Origin: Wenzhouxiangella sediminis
GTDB lineage: Bacteria > Pseudomonadota > Gammaproteobacteria > Xanthomonadales > Wenzhouxiangellaceae
NCBI RefSeq assembly: GCF_003410055.1
Contig: NZ_QUZK01000022.1
Location: 1-64,000, forward strand
Length of the DNA: 64,000 bases
Reading direction: 5' to 3'
Position 1 is the stretch's first letter. Every line of letters starts with the position of its first letter. Positions 42,756 through 50,313 of the stretch are shown here, one piece after another. The notes beneath the pieces were generated by a model. It did no database searches and was not told the DNA's origin. It was given only the letters and a program-made list of their open reading frames with translations. The translations under genes and the position numbers were made by a program.

Positions 42756-43163
42756 ATGCAATTTCGCCTGAAAGCCGCCTCCGGCCCGCACACGGGGAAG
42801 AACTTTCCGCTCGAGGAAGAGGACACTTCCATCGGCTCGGCCGAGGGTTCCGACATCCAGCTCGACGGTCTGATGGAGCGCCACGCGCGGATCGTTTACG
42901 ACGGCGAGACCCTGATGCTCGAGCCGGCCGGCAAGGCCTGGGTCAACGGCGAGCCCGTGCAGCGCCGCCCGCTGAAATCGGGCGACGAGATCCGGCTCGG
43001 TGAGCATCGTTTCGTGCTGCAGGCCCCGGGACTGCGTCCGCCGAGCGTGCTCAAGGACACCGAGGCACGCCCTTCGCGCACCTGGCTGTGGACGGCCATC
43101 GGCGTGGCCCTCGCCGCCGGCGGCGCGGCGGCCGCTTACTACTACTTCTGGCCGCTGCAGTAA
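42756..43163 (+). CDS. FHA-domain protein with C-terminal membrane anchor
   Basis: The 135-residue protein is an almost bare forkhead-associated domain (EEEDTSIGSAEGSDIQLDGL, MERHARIVYDGETLMLEP, WVNGEPVQRRPLKSGDEIRLG), which binds phosphothreonine. A C-terminal hydrophobic helix (WLWTAIGVALAAGGAAAAYYYF) makes it a tail-anchored protein with the FHA domain in the cytoplasm. The usual SxxH-like motif appears as MERHAR. It could read out the Ser/Thr kinase in this window, but there is no direct link. Confidence 0.85.
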   Translation: MQFRLKAASGPHTGKNFPLEEEDTSIGSAEGSDIQLDGLMERHARIVYDGETLMLEPAGKAWVNGEPVQRRPLKSGDEIRLGEHRFVLQAPGLRPPSVLKDTEARPSRTWLWTAIGVALAAGGAAAAYYYFWPLQ

Positions 43164-43177
43164 GAGATCAGAACAAG

Positions 43178-43256
43178 GGAACCACGGAGGACACGGAAAT
43201 CACGGAGTGAATCAAGAAGGAATTTTTCCCGTGCATTCCGTGTTTTCCGTGGTTCC
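43178..43256 (+). repeat. Hairpin element with CACGGANNN nonamer arms
   Basis: The left arm (43178-43206) carries CACGGA every nine bases; the right arm (43228-43256) carries TCCGTG every nine bases. The arms match at 24 of 29 positions and are separated by about 21 bases. It lies 15 bases after the FHA gene stop and 40 bases from the convergent truD stop. It follows the same design as the 7- and 8-base elements. Confidence 0.75.
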
Positions 43257-43295
43257 ATTCTTTTCAGGCGGCGCCCCCACGAGCCGGAACCCGAC

Positions 43296-44324
43296 TCATT
43301 CGTAGTCCACCAGCTCGCGCAGCACAGAGGTGGCGTAGCTGCCGGTTCCCAGCGAAAAGACCAGCTTCAGCGTGCGCTCCTCGGGGAAGGACCACTCGAG
43401 ATCGCCCACGCGCATGCGCAGGGGGCGCCGCTCCTGCTTCATGCCGAACTTCGCCAGGCCCTCGACCAGTTCGCGGTGGGCCTCGAACTGCCGGTTCTCG
43501 ATCTCGGCGGCCTCGCCTTCGGCGGGACTGTCGCCCTGCCCCGGCAGCGGACCGCTGGGATGAATATCCTGTTCGGCGCAGCGGCGGACCTGGTCGGGAT
43601 CGTCCGGATCGGCGGCGAAGAAGGAGCGACTGCCGTCGAGCATGGCCAGGTCGCCATCGATCAGGCGGTTCCAGTCGCCGCGGCGGATGCGCTCGTCGAG
43701 CACGTGGTTGAACACCAGGCTACGCGCGGCCGACAGGTAGAAGCCGCGCTTGATCTTGGACGGCTTGCGGCGCATCTCGCCGCGGAAGAGCGCGAGAGCG
43801 CGAGCAATGTTGTTGCCGCCGAAACGCTGCTCGCCGAAGCCGTTGGGCACGCCGTGGTCGCGCACCGCGGCCAGCCGTTCCTCGAGCGCCCCGAGGTCGC
43901 CTTCCAGTTCGCGCACGACCAGCTCGAAGCGGTTGCCGCGCAGGCGGCCGCGCTTGATCTTGCGCGAGCTGCGCGAGGCCGACTCGATGGTCACGCCGTC
44001 GATGCGCCACTGCGACCAGTCGGGCGAGTCGGTTCCGGGGAGATGGATGGAAAAATACTGCCGGGTGACCGCGTTGCGGTCCTTGAGGCCGGCAAAACCG
44101 ACCTGGCGGATGTGCACACCGGCGGCGCGCGCCAGGTCGGCGGCCACGTCCACCGTATTGCGTTCCCGCTTGGCCACCCATAGCCAGAGGTGCTCCCCCT
44201 GGCCGTCGGGTTCGTGCCCGAGCACCTCGTTGACCGCGAAGTCCTCGGGCTCGAGGCGGATTCGCCCGGTGGCGGGAGGCCCGCCCCAGGCGAATCCGGG
44301 TTGACGAGCGTTGTCTTCGCTCAC
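43296..44324 (-). CDS. truD: tRNA pseudouridine(13) synthase
   Basis: The 342-residue protein is TruD: EDFAVNEVLGHEPDGQGEHLWL, the catalytic aspartate motif VGFAGLKDRNAVTRQYFSIH, the insertion domain with HGVPNGFGEQRFGGNN, and SAARSLVFNHVLDERI. It modifies U13 of tRNA-Glu. The start is GTG 44324, which overlaps the stop of the upstream exported protein gene (GTGA). No ispF or surE is next to it, unlike the common gammaproteobacterial order. Confidence 0.93.
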   Translation of the reverse strand: MSEDNARQPGFAWGGPPATGRIRLEPEDFAVNEVLGHEPDGQGEHLWLWVAKRERNTVDVAADLARAAGVHIRQVGFAGLKDRNAVTRQYFSIHLPGTDSPDWSQWRIDGVTIESASRSSRKIKRGRLRGNRFELVVRELEGDLGALEERLAAVRDHGVPNGFGEQRFGGNNIARALALFRGEMRRKPSKIKRGFYLSAARSLVFNHVLDERIRRGDWNRLIDGDLAMLDGSRSFFAADPDDPDQVRRCAEQDIHPSGPLPGQGDSPAEGEAAEIENRQFEAHRELVEGLAKFGMKQERRPLRMRVGDLEWSFPEERTLKLVFSLGTGSYATSVLRELVDYE

Positions 44325-44749
44325 TGATTGTCCTCGACGCGGTAGACCACCGTGTTGTAGGGCGCCCGCCGATCCCTGCCGGTGAAGTGCGCGCCGATGT
44401 AGTAGGTCTTGCCCGCCTCGACGACGACCTCGATCTCGTTGATGTCGTCGCGTTCGCGCAGGCGACCCCGCATCGAGCTCAGCCCGCCGGGATTGGTGAT
44501 TTCCGGCGACACCGTCAGCGTGTACTTGCCCGGCTTGAGCCAGAACACCTCGCGCGGGATGATCTGCTGACCGTCGATGGCGACGACCCGGACCGGGTAG
44601 ATGTCGCGGGCGGGCTGGGCCGGCGCACCGACGATGGAGCCCGACGCCTCGCCGGAATCGGCGAACGGCAGTTCGGCCAGCGCCGGCAACGCGGCCAGGC
44701 CGATTGCCAGGCCGGCCACCAGGTTGATGAGCATCCTTCTTGATTGCAT
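44321..44749 (-). CDS. Exported protein of unknown function
   Basis: The 142-residue protein has a signal peptide (MLINLVAGLAIGLAALPALA, cleavage near residue 25) and a beta-rich body (DIYPVRVVAIDGQQIIPREV, KYTLTVSPEITNPG, EIEVVVEAGKTYYIGAHF). The last part resembles small periplasmic proteins with a KTYYIGA strand, but I cannot name a family. GAGGAGG precedes ATG 44749. Four CTGA direct repeats lie upstream, next to a winged-helix regulator gene. Confidence 0.75.
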   Translation of the reverse strand: MQSRRMLINLVAGLAIGLAALPALAELPFADSGEASGSIVGAPAQPARDIYPVRVVAIDGQQIIPREVFWLKPGKYTLTVSPEITNPGGLSSMRGRLRERDDINEIEVVVEAGKTYYIGAHFTGRDRRAPYNTVVYRVEDNQ

Positions 44750-44828
44750 GACAACCTCCTCGTGCTGTCTTGTTCGTGAATGTGCCGACAGGATGGGCCT
44801 TCGCCGCCGCCCCGACCATGGACATTCA

Positions 44829-44864
44829 CTGAAATCGTCCTGAACTTGTCCTGAAATCACCTGA
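44829..44864 (-). promoter_or_regulatory. Four CTGA direct repeats one helical turn apart (OmpR-type site)
   Basis: CTGA occurs at 44829, 44840, 44851 and 44861, with spacings of 11, 11 and 10 bases, mostly in the context TCCTGAA. Direct repeats at this spacing are what OmpR/PhoB winged-helix domains bind. The site lies 80-115 bases upstream of the exported protein gene and 14 bases after the stop of the winged-helix regulator gene. Confidence 0.55.
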
Positions 44865-44877
44865 GAGCCGCGTGATA

Positions 44878-45750
44878 TCAGCCCTCGCGCGCCAGGCGCG
44901 CTCGCAGTGACGGCCAGGCCTCGACCAGATCCTCGGCCATGCTCCCCGCCACCGCGCGCACATCCAGCGGCCTGCCCGGCTCGCCGGTGACCGTCGACGA
45001 CCACACCACGCGACCGGGCGGGACGGCCAGCAGCCGCATCTCCGCCTGCCAGCCCTGCTCGGCCCGACCGGTGACGGCGCCCTCGATCAGCAGTTCGACA
45101 CCCAGGTCCCCGGCCAGGGCGGAAACCACGTCCTCGCGGCCCAGGTAGGGCCTGAGGCTCGTGCGTCCGAGCAGCTCGAGCCCTTCGACCGGTCGTGCCA
45201 GCAATTCGGCCAGCAGGGTGTCGGCCATCAGCAGGCCGACATGCTCGGGCAGCTCGGCGCTGCGCTCATAGTTCTCGAAAGGCAGGATGGCCAGGCTGGA
45301 CTCACCGGGCGGTTCCGGCGCCGTGCCGTCCAGGGCCAGCCAGAGGCCGTAGCCCGCGCCCAGGAGCACCGGCACGAGCACGGCCAGCAGCATGGCCGCC
45401 CGCCGTCGCCCGCCTCGCGACCCGCCGTCGACGCGCACCTCGGCGTCCAGGCGATAGCCGCGCCGCGGCACGGTCTCGACCAGGTCATCGGGACCCTCGA
45501 CCGCGCGCACGGATTGTCGAAGCTCGCGCATCAGCGCGGCCAGGCCCGATTCGAAGTCGACCACGGCCTCTTCGCCCCAGACCGCGGTGTAGAGCCGCTC
45601 GCGGGGGATTACTTCGCCGGCGTGGGCCAGGAGGTTCTCCAGCAGGCGGGCGACCTGGGGCCGCAGGGACGTCTCGCTTTCGGCGTGCTCGTTGCGCAGC
45701 CGGCCGTCCTCGAGGGTGAAGACCAGATTGGCGAAGCGGTAAGCGTGCAT
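44878..45750 (-). CDS. Membrane winged-helix regulator, CadC/ToxR-like
   Basis: The 290-residue protein has an N-terminal OmpR-type DNA-binding domain (LRPQVARLLENLLAHAGEVI, RERLYTAVWG, LVETVPRRGYRLD), one transmembrane helix (AAMLLAVLVPVLLGAGYGLWL, about residues 117-138) and a periplasmic domain (AILPFENYERSAELPEHVGLL) like those of TolB/adenylate-cyclase-type regulators. It would bind DNA directly from the membrane and needs no phosphorylation. Likely targets are the exported protein gene downstream and itself (inferred from the repeats at 44829-44864). Confidence 0.88.
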   Translation of the reverse strand: MHAYRFANLVFTLEDGRLRNEHAESETSLRPQVARLLENLLAHAGEVIPRERLYTAVWGEEAVVDFESGLAALMRELRQSVRAVEGPDDLVETVPRRGYRLDAEVRVDGGSRGGRRRAAMLLAVLVPVLLGAGYGLWLALDGTAPEPPGESSLAILPFENYERSAELPEHVGLLMADTLLAELLARPVEGLELLGRTSLRPYLGREDVVSALAGDLGVELLIEGAVTGRAEQGWQAEMRLLAVPPGRVVWSSTVTGEPGRPLDVRAVAGSMAEDLVEAWPSLRARLAREG

Positions 45751-45761
45751 CTTTCGGACAA

Positions 45762-46046
45762 TCAGCCCCGGGGCTCGGCGTCCTCGGGATCGACGATCAG
45801 GAAGAACTCCTCGTCTTCACGGATCAGGCCGAGCTCCGAGCGGGCGCGTTCTTCGATGGCTTCCAGGCCGGCGCGCAGGTCTTCGACCTCGGCGGCTAGG
45901 GCCTCGTTGCGCTTGTGCAGTTCGTCGTTTTCGGCCTGCTGCTCTTCGACCAGCTCGCGCAGCGTGCGCACTTCACTGAACTGGCGCCACAGCTGTACCT
46001 GCAGCGCGAGCAGAATGATCAGCAGGGCGATCAGGATGACGCGCAT
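45762..46046 (-). CDS. ftsB: Cell division protein FtsB
   Basis: The 94-residue protein has the FtsB layout: one N-terminal transmembrane helix (MRVILIALLIILLALQVQLW), a leucine-zipper coiled coil (LRELVEEQQAENDELHKRNE, LAAEVEDLRAGLEAIEERAR) and the conserved end ARSELGLIREDEEFFLIV. FtsB forms a divisome subcomplex with FtsL and FtsQ. Its start lies within the end of dapE (16-base overlap); it is more often found next to eno and ispD, which are not here. Confidence 0.9.
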   Translation of the reverse strand: MRVILIALLIILLALQVQLWRQFSEVRTLRELVEEQQAENDELHKRNEALAAEVEDLRAGLEAIEERARSELGLIREDEEFFLIVDPEDAEPRG

Positions 46047-47215
46047 GACGCACCCCCGGACTTGAGCATGCCCTCGATGATGCGCCGGTAGAGGCCGGGC
46101 AGCAAGACCAGTTCGTCGACGGCGATGCACTCGTCAACCTGGTGGATGGTGGCATTGACCGGGCCCAGCTCGACGACGGGGATGCCGAGCGGGCCGAAGA
46201 AGCGCCCGTCGGAAGTGCCGCCGCCGGTGTCCGGCTTCGACTCGATCCCCAGCAGCTCCCGGCAAGCCGTTTCGACAACGCCCGGCAGCGGTCCGGACGC
46301 CGGGCCGAACGGTTCGCCGGAGACGCGCCAGGAAAGCGCCCAGTCGCCGGGATCGGCGTCTTCGATCAAGTGGCGGATGCGAGACTCGAGCGCATCGGAG
46401 CGAGTGTTGGGGTTATTGCGCAGGTTGAACCAGATTTCGAGCTCACCGGGCGTCACGTTGTCGGCCCCGGTGCCGGCACGGACGTTGGAAACCTGAAGCC
46501 GTGTGGGCGGAAAGAACTCGTCGCCGTCATCGAAGTCCAGCCGGCCCAGTTCGGCCAGCAAGGGGCCGGCCCGGTGCACCGGGTTGTCGCGCGGATCGGC
46601 ATAGGCCGTGTGTCCCTGGATGCCGCGAATGGTCAGCCGCCCCTGAATCGAGCCGCGCCTTCCGATCCGGATGACGTCGCCCAGGCGGTCCCGGCTGGAC
46701 GGTTCGCCCACCAGGCAGGCGTCGGGCATCATCCCGCGCTTCTCCAGCTCGGGCACGACGGCCCGCACGCCGTGGCGCGCCGGGCCTTCCTCGTCGGAAG
46801 TCAGCAGCAGCGAAACCGTACCGGGGTGATCGGGATGCGCCTCGAGAAACGCCTCCAGCGCCAGCACGAAAGCGGCAACGGACGACTTCATGTCCGCCGC
46901 ACCCCGGCCGTAGAGCACGCCGTCCCGGATTTCCGGCTCGAAGGGCGGCGAAGCCCAGTTCGACTCCGGCCCCGGCGGCACGACGTCGGTGTGGCCGACG
47001 AGCATCAGGTGCGGCGAACCGCTGCCGTGCCGGGCCAGAAGATTGTGCACATCCTCGACGTCGATCGACTCGACCGCCATCCCCGCGGCCTCGAGCCGGT
47101 CGGCGATCAAGGGCTGGCAGCCGGCGTCCTCGGGCGTGACCGACGCGCGCGAAATCAGTTCGCGGGCCAGTGTCAGCACCGCGTCGCGCTCGGCTTGGGA
47201 AGGGGCGGTCGCCAT
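46031..47215 (-). CDS. dapE: Succinyl-diaminopimelate desuccinylase
   Basis: The 394-residue M20 metallohydrolase removes succinate from N-succinyl-LL-DAP in lysine and cell-wall synthesis. Metal-site motifs are LMLVGHTDVVPPG, GRGAADMKSSVAAF, TSDEEGPARHG and the C-terminal TIHQVDECIAVDEL. The dimerisation domain contains GHTAYADPRDNPVHRAGPLL. Start ATG 47215 is chosen because upstream sequence is repeat DNA (GGTT units). Confidence 0.93.
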   Translation of the reverse strand: MATAPSQAERDAVLTLARELISRASVTPEDAGCQPLIADRLEAAGMAVESIDVEDVHNLLARHGSGSPHLMLVGHTDVVPPGPESNWASPPFEPEIRDGVLYGRGAADMKSSVAAFVLALEAFLEAHPDHPGTVSLLLTSDEEGPARHGVRAVVPELEKRGMMPDACLVGEPSSRDRLGDVIRIGRRGSIQGRLTIRGIQGHTAYADPRDNPVHRAGPLLAELGRLDFDDGDEFFPPTRLQVSNVRAGTGADNVTPGELEIWFNLRNNPNTRSDALESRIRHLIEDADPGDWALSWRVSGEPFGPASGPLPGVVETACRELLGIESKPDTGGGTSDGRFFGPLGIPVVELGPVNATIHQVDECIAVDELVLLPGLYRRIIEGMLKSGGASCASS

Positions 47216-47232
47216 GGGAGTGAAGCTTACCG

Positions 47233-47279
47233 CATTGGCTGGTTCGTTGGTTCGTTGGTTGGTTGGTTGGTTGGTTGAG
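47233..47279. repeat. Single arm of GGTT-based tandem repeat
   Basis: TTGGCTGGTTCGTTGGTTCG is followed by five GGTT tetramers. The units resemble the octamer element at 41.2 kb, but there is no inverted partner. It fills the divergent gap between dapE and mtfA, the only one of these repeats found in a divergent gap. Confidence 0.6.
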
Positions 47280-47322
47280 GATCGTCGATAATCGGGGGCC
47301 GGAAGTCGAGGCCTGATCTGCA

Positions 47323-48072
47323 ATGCTGAACAAATGGCGCCAGCGACGCTGGCAACGCAAGGTCGACGCGGCCCTGCCCTCGCCCGAGGATGTCGCGGCC
47401 GTGGTCCGGCACTTTCCGGTCCTGGCCGGCATCGAGGGAGAATCAGCGCATCTGCTGCGCCGTCGCGCGGCCGAGATCCTGGCTGCCAAGACCTTCCTGG
47501 GCGCAGGCGGCCTGGAGCCGGGCTACGAGGACTGCCTCGCGGTCGCCCTGCTCGCCGCACGGCCAGTGCTCGAGTTGGGCATCGACGCCTACGCCGATTT
47601 CCACACCTTCATCCTCTATCCCGACGAATTCATCGCCGAAGAGGAATTCGAGGACGAGGCCGGCGTGGTCAGCCACGGCCGCGACCTGCGCGCCGGCGAG
47701 GCCTGGGCGCGCGGTCCGGTGGTGCTGTCGATGGCCGACGTCATGGACTCGGCGCAGGGCCAGGGCTTCGACGTCGTCGTCCATGAACTCGCCCACCAGA
47801 TCGACCAGCTCAACGGCGACATGGACGGCTTCCCGCCCCTGCCACGCTCGATGAACCCGGATGAGTGGACCCGAAGCTTCTCCGAGGCCTTCGACCGAAT
47901 CAACGCCGCCCTCGACCGCGACGAGGAACCCGCCATCGACCCCTACGCCGCCGAATCACCCGCCGAGTACTTCGCGGTCACCAGCGAATACTATTTCGAT
48001 GCGCCCGCATGGCTGGAACAACACGAGCCGGCAATCTTCAGCTTGCTACGGAGCTTCTACTCAGGCAATTGA
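47323..48072 (+). CDS. mtfA: Zinc peptidase MtfA
   Basis: The 249-residue protein matches MtfA (M90), a cytoplasmic zinc peptidase that in Escherichia coli binds the Mlc repressor and so affects glucose uptake. The zinc motif is VVHELAHQIDQLNGDMDG, followed by the downstream Glu region YAAESPAEYFAVTSEYYFD. The N-terminal helices include LAGIEGESAHLLRRRAAEIL. It is divergent from dapE with the GGTT repeat between them. Confidence 0.93.
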   Translation: MLNKWRQRRWQRKVDAALPSPEDVAAVVRHFPVLAGIEGESAHLLRRRAAEILAAKTFLGAGGLEPGYEDCLAVALLAARPVLELGIDAYADFHTFILYPDEFIAEEEFEDEAGVVSHGRDLRAGEAWARGPVVLSMADVMDSAQGQGFDVVVHELAHQIDQLNGDMDGFPPLPRSMNPDEWTRSFSEAFDRINAALDRDEEPAIDPYAAESPAEYFAVTSEYYFDAPAWLEQHEPAIFSLLRSFYSGN

Positions 48073-48138
48073 TCACGACAGCCGAGTGCACCGCACATCC
48101 CCAACCCAAGCGCGGCGCAGCCGCCCGCAACGACCTCC

Positions 48139-48181
48139 GCGCCGAACCAAAAAACCAAAAAACCAAACAACGAAAAAACCA
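48139..48181. repeat. Tandem AACCAAAA octamer repeat
   Basis: Five octamer-like units (AACCAAAA twice, AACCAAAC, AACGAAAA, then AACC) follow the mtfA stop by about 70 bases. The GTCAGCGGCCAGCGGC stretch beyond (from 48187) is a separate short direct repeat. This single arm lies between convergent mtfA and the alkyltransferase-like gene. Confidence 0.6.
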
Positions 48182-48202
48182 CGCCGCGTCAGCGGCCAGC
48201 GG

Positions 48203-48577
48203 CTAACCCGGTCCCCAAAGCATTCGATCCAGCGCCCGCTCGGGGCTGAATCGGTCCAGATCGATACTGCCGCCCTCGAACTCGACGCCCTCCTCTTCCA
48301 GGCGCCGGCGCTGTTCGGCAGCCTTGCGGCTGTCTTCCGGGAAACTGATCCTGCCCTGGGCGTTGACCACCCGGTGCCAGGGCAGCGCCATCTTCTTCGG
48401 CGCCAGGCCGAGCGCCCGGCCGACAAGGCGCGCCTTGCCCGGCAGGCCGGCACGACGGGCCACTTCACCGTAATTGAGCACGCAGCCGGTGGGGATTCCG
48501 GCGACCGCCTCCCAGATGCGCTGATAGCGGTCGTCTTCACCCGCCGGATCAGCGGTCGCTTTCGTCTTCTCGCTCAC
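48203..48577 (-). CDS. Alkyltransferase-like protein (MGMT homologue without catalytic Cys)
   Basis: The 124-residue protein is related to the DNA-binding part of O6-methylguanine methyltransferase: PTGCVLNYGEVARRAGLPGK, ARLVGRALGLAP, then PWHRVVNAQGRISF. The reactive cysteine of PCHRV is replaced by Trp, which defines the ATL group. Such proteins bind alkylated guanine and hand it to nucleotide excision repair. The start is placed at GTG 48577, overlapping the end of trmJ by 29 bases; an upstream start inside trmJ is less likely. Confidence 0.9.
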   Translation of the reverse strand: MSEKTKATADPAGEDDRYQRIWEAVAGIPTGCVLNYGEVARRAGLPGKARLVGRALGLAPKKMALPWHRVVNAQGRISFPEDSRKAAEQRRRLEEEGVEFEGGSIDLDRFSPERALDRMLWGPG

Positions 48578-49301
48578 GGGCGACTCCGAGGGTGTGCGAC
48601 ACGATCCCGTTGAGGATGTTGAGCTCGTTCTCGTCCGGCCGGGCACGCAGGTAGAGACGGCGCAGGCGCTGCATCAGCCGCTTGGGCTGGCGCGGGTTCA
48701 GAAAGCGGATGGCCAGCAGGGATTCCTCCAGGCGTTTGAAGAAGAACTCGAGGCGCTCGGGCTCGACCGGGTCCCAGTCCGAGGGCGGCGTCTCGCCGGG
48801 CGCACCGCCGATCATGGCCAGGTGCACTTCGTAGGCCAGGATCTGCACCGCCTGGGCCAGGTTGAGCGAGCCGTAGGTCTCGCTTGTCGGGATGCTGATC
48901 AGCGAATGACAGTGTTTGATCTCCTCGACGTGCAGCCCGGTCTTCTCGCGGCCGAAGACCAGGGCGACCTCGTGGTTGCCGGCCTCGGCCACCGCTCTGG
49001 CCGCCGCGGTCCGGGGGTCGACCGCCGGCTGCGGCAGGGACCAGAGCTTGCCCGAGGTGCCCAGCACCAGCGGGCAGCCGGCAATCGCCTGCATGAAGTC
49101 GTCGACGACCACCGCACGAGCCAGAATGTCGTCGGCGTGCGAGGCCCGGGCGGTGGCCTCCCCGGACGGAAAGCCCGACGGGGACACCAGATAGAGCCGA
49201 TCGAGCCCCATCACCTTCATCGCCCGCGCCGTGGCACCGATATTGCCCGGATGCGTGGTGCCGACCAACACGACCCGGATATTGCTCGCTGGATTCGTCA
49301 T
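48549..49301 (-). CDS. trmJ: tRNA (cytidine/uridine-32-2'-O)-methyltransferase
   Basis: The 250-residue protein is a SPOUT methyltransferase: VVLVGTTHPGNIGATARAMK at the N-terminus, then ALVFGREKTGLHVEEIKHCH and ISIPTSETYGSLNLAQAVQI forming the knotted SAM site. TrmJ methylates position 32 of several tRNAs. It is divergent from suhB, as in many gammaproteobacteria, with a 63-base gap that must hold both promoters. Confidence 0.94.
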   Translation of the reverse strand: MTNPASNIRVVLVGTTHPGNIGATARAMKVMGLDRLYLVSPSGFPSGEATARASHADDILARAVVVDDFMQAIAGCPLVLGTSGKLWSLPQPAVDPRTAAARAVAEAGNHEVALVFGREKTGLHVEEIKHCHSLISIPTSETYGSLNLAQAVQILAYEVHLAMIGGAPGETPPSDWDPVEPERLEFFFKRLEESLLAIRFLNPRQPKRLMQRLRRLYLRARPDENELNILNGIVSHTLGVAREREDESDR

Positions 49302-49364
49302 GCGCGCGATTTTACCCCGATAATCCTTTATCCTTACGGGTTTGGCACCGAAGCTGCGCTCGCA

Positions 49365-50195
49365 ATGTCCACCAACCCGTATATCAACATCGCTTCCGAG
49401 GCTGCGCGTCGCGCCGGCCAGCTGGCGGTCAAGTACCGCTCGCGCCTGGAGGGCATTCCGGTCGAGCGCAAGGCCCGGCACGACTACGTCAGCGACGTCG
49501 ACCGCGCCTGCGAACAGGTGATCCGCGAATACATCCTGAAGCACCACCGCGACCACGCCATTCTCGGCGAGGAAGGCGGCCAGACGGGCAGCGGCGACTA
49601 TGTGTGGATCGTCGACCCGATCGACGGCACCAGCAACTACCTGCGCGGCATTCCGCACTTCGCCATCTCGATCGCCCTGCAGATCAAGGGCCGGATCGAG
49701 GCGGGCGTGGTCTACGATCCGCTTCGCGAGGAGATGTTCACGGCCGCGCGCGGCCAGGGCGCCTTCCTCAACAGCCAGCGCATGCGCGTGTCGGGCCGCA
49801 AGGACCTGGCCACGGCGGTCGTGGCAACCGCGTTTCCCTTCCGCCAGCGCCGCCTCATGGAGGCCTACCAGGCGATGTTCAACTCGGTCTTCGAAAAGGT
49901 CGAGGACTTCCGCCGCGCCGGCACCGCTTCGCTGGACCTGGCTTACGTGGCCTGCGGCCGCCTCGACGGCTACTGGGAACTCAACCTCAAGCCCTGGGAC
50001 ATCGCCGCGGGCGCCCTCCTCGTCCAGGAAGCCGGCGGCGTGGTGATGGACGTCACCGGCGGCGACCAGTGGCTGCAGTCCGGCCACATCCTGGCCGCAC
50101 CCTTCAAGCTGATCACGCCCATGCGCGCAGCCATCGAGCCGCACGTGACCGAAGGCATCAGGGCACGCGTGTCCCGCAAGATCGATACGGACTGA
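49365..50195 (+). CDS. suhB: Inositol-1-monophosphatase family protein SuhB
   Basis: The 276-residue protein is an IMPase: metal-binding motifs LGEEGG and WIVDPIDGTSNYLRGIPHF, and the C-terminal GYWELNLKPWDIAAGALLVQEAGG. SuhB hydrolyses inositol phosphates and in Escherichia coli also joins NusA in rRNA antitermination complexes. nusA lies 10 kb away here. The start ATG 49365 follows the divergent gap with trmJ. Confidence 0.94.
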   Translation: MSTNPYINIASEAARRAGQLAVKYRSRLEGIPVERKARHDYVSDVDRACEQVIREYILKHHRDHAILGEEGGQTGSGDYVWIVDPIDGTSNYLRGIPHFAISIALQIKGRIEAGVVYDPLREEMFTAARGQGAFLNSQRMRVSGRKDLATAVVATAFPFRQRRLMEAYQAMFNSVFEKVEDFRRAGTASLDLAYVACGRLDGYWELNLKPWDIAAGALLVQEAGGVVMDVTGGDQWLQSGHILAAPFKLITPMRAAIEPHVTEGIRARVSRKIDTD

Positions 50196-50205
50196 TTATC
50201 GGGCG

Positions 50206-50221
50206 GGCGAGACGTCTCGCC
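50206..50221. promoter_or_regulatory. Perfect 16-base palindrome after suhB
   Basis: GGCGAGACGTCTCGCC is fully self-complementary and lies ten bases after the suhB stop, upstream of the secreted Asp-box protein gene. It has no loop and no following T-run, so an operator is more likely than a terminator. No regulator gene is adjacent. Confidence 0.35.
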
Positions 50222-50313
50222 TGCAGGCGGAGTGGCAAGATAATGGCGTTTGCCCTACCCTGCATTGTGTAGGGATACATTCTGGGGAGTTCGCCATCAC
50301 TATCATCAATGCC

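Noticed and set aside
44829-44864. CTGA repeats considered as another heptamer element
   Set aside because: Spacing is 10-11 bases rather than 7, and there is no inverted arm.
48203-48646. Alkyltransferase-like protein considered as active methyltransferase
   Set aside because: The reactive Cys is replaced by Trp in the PWHRV motif, so no alkyl transfer is expected.
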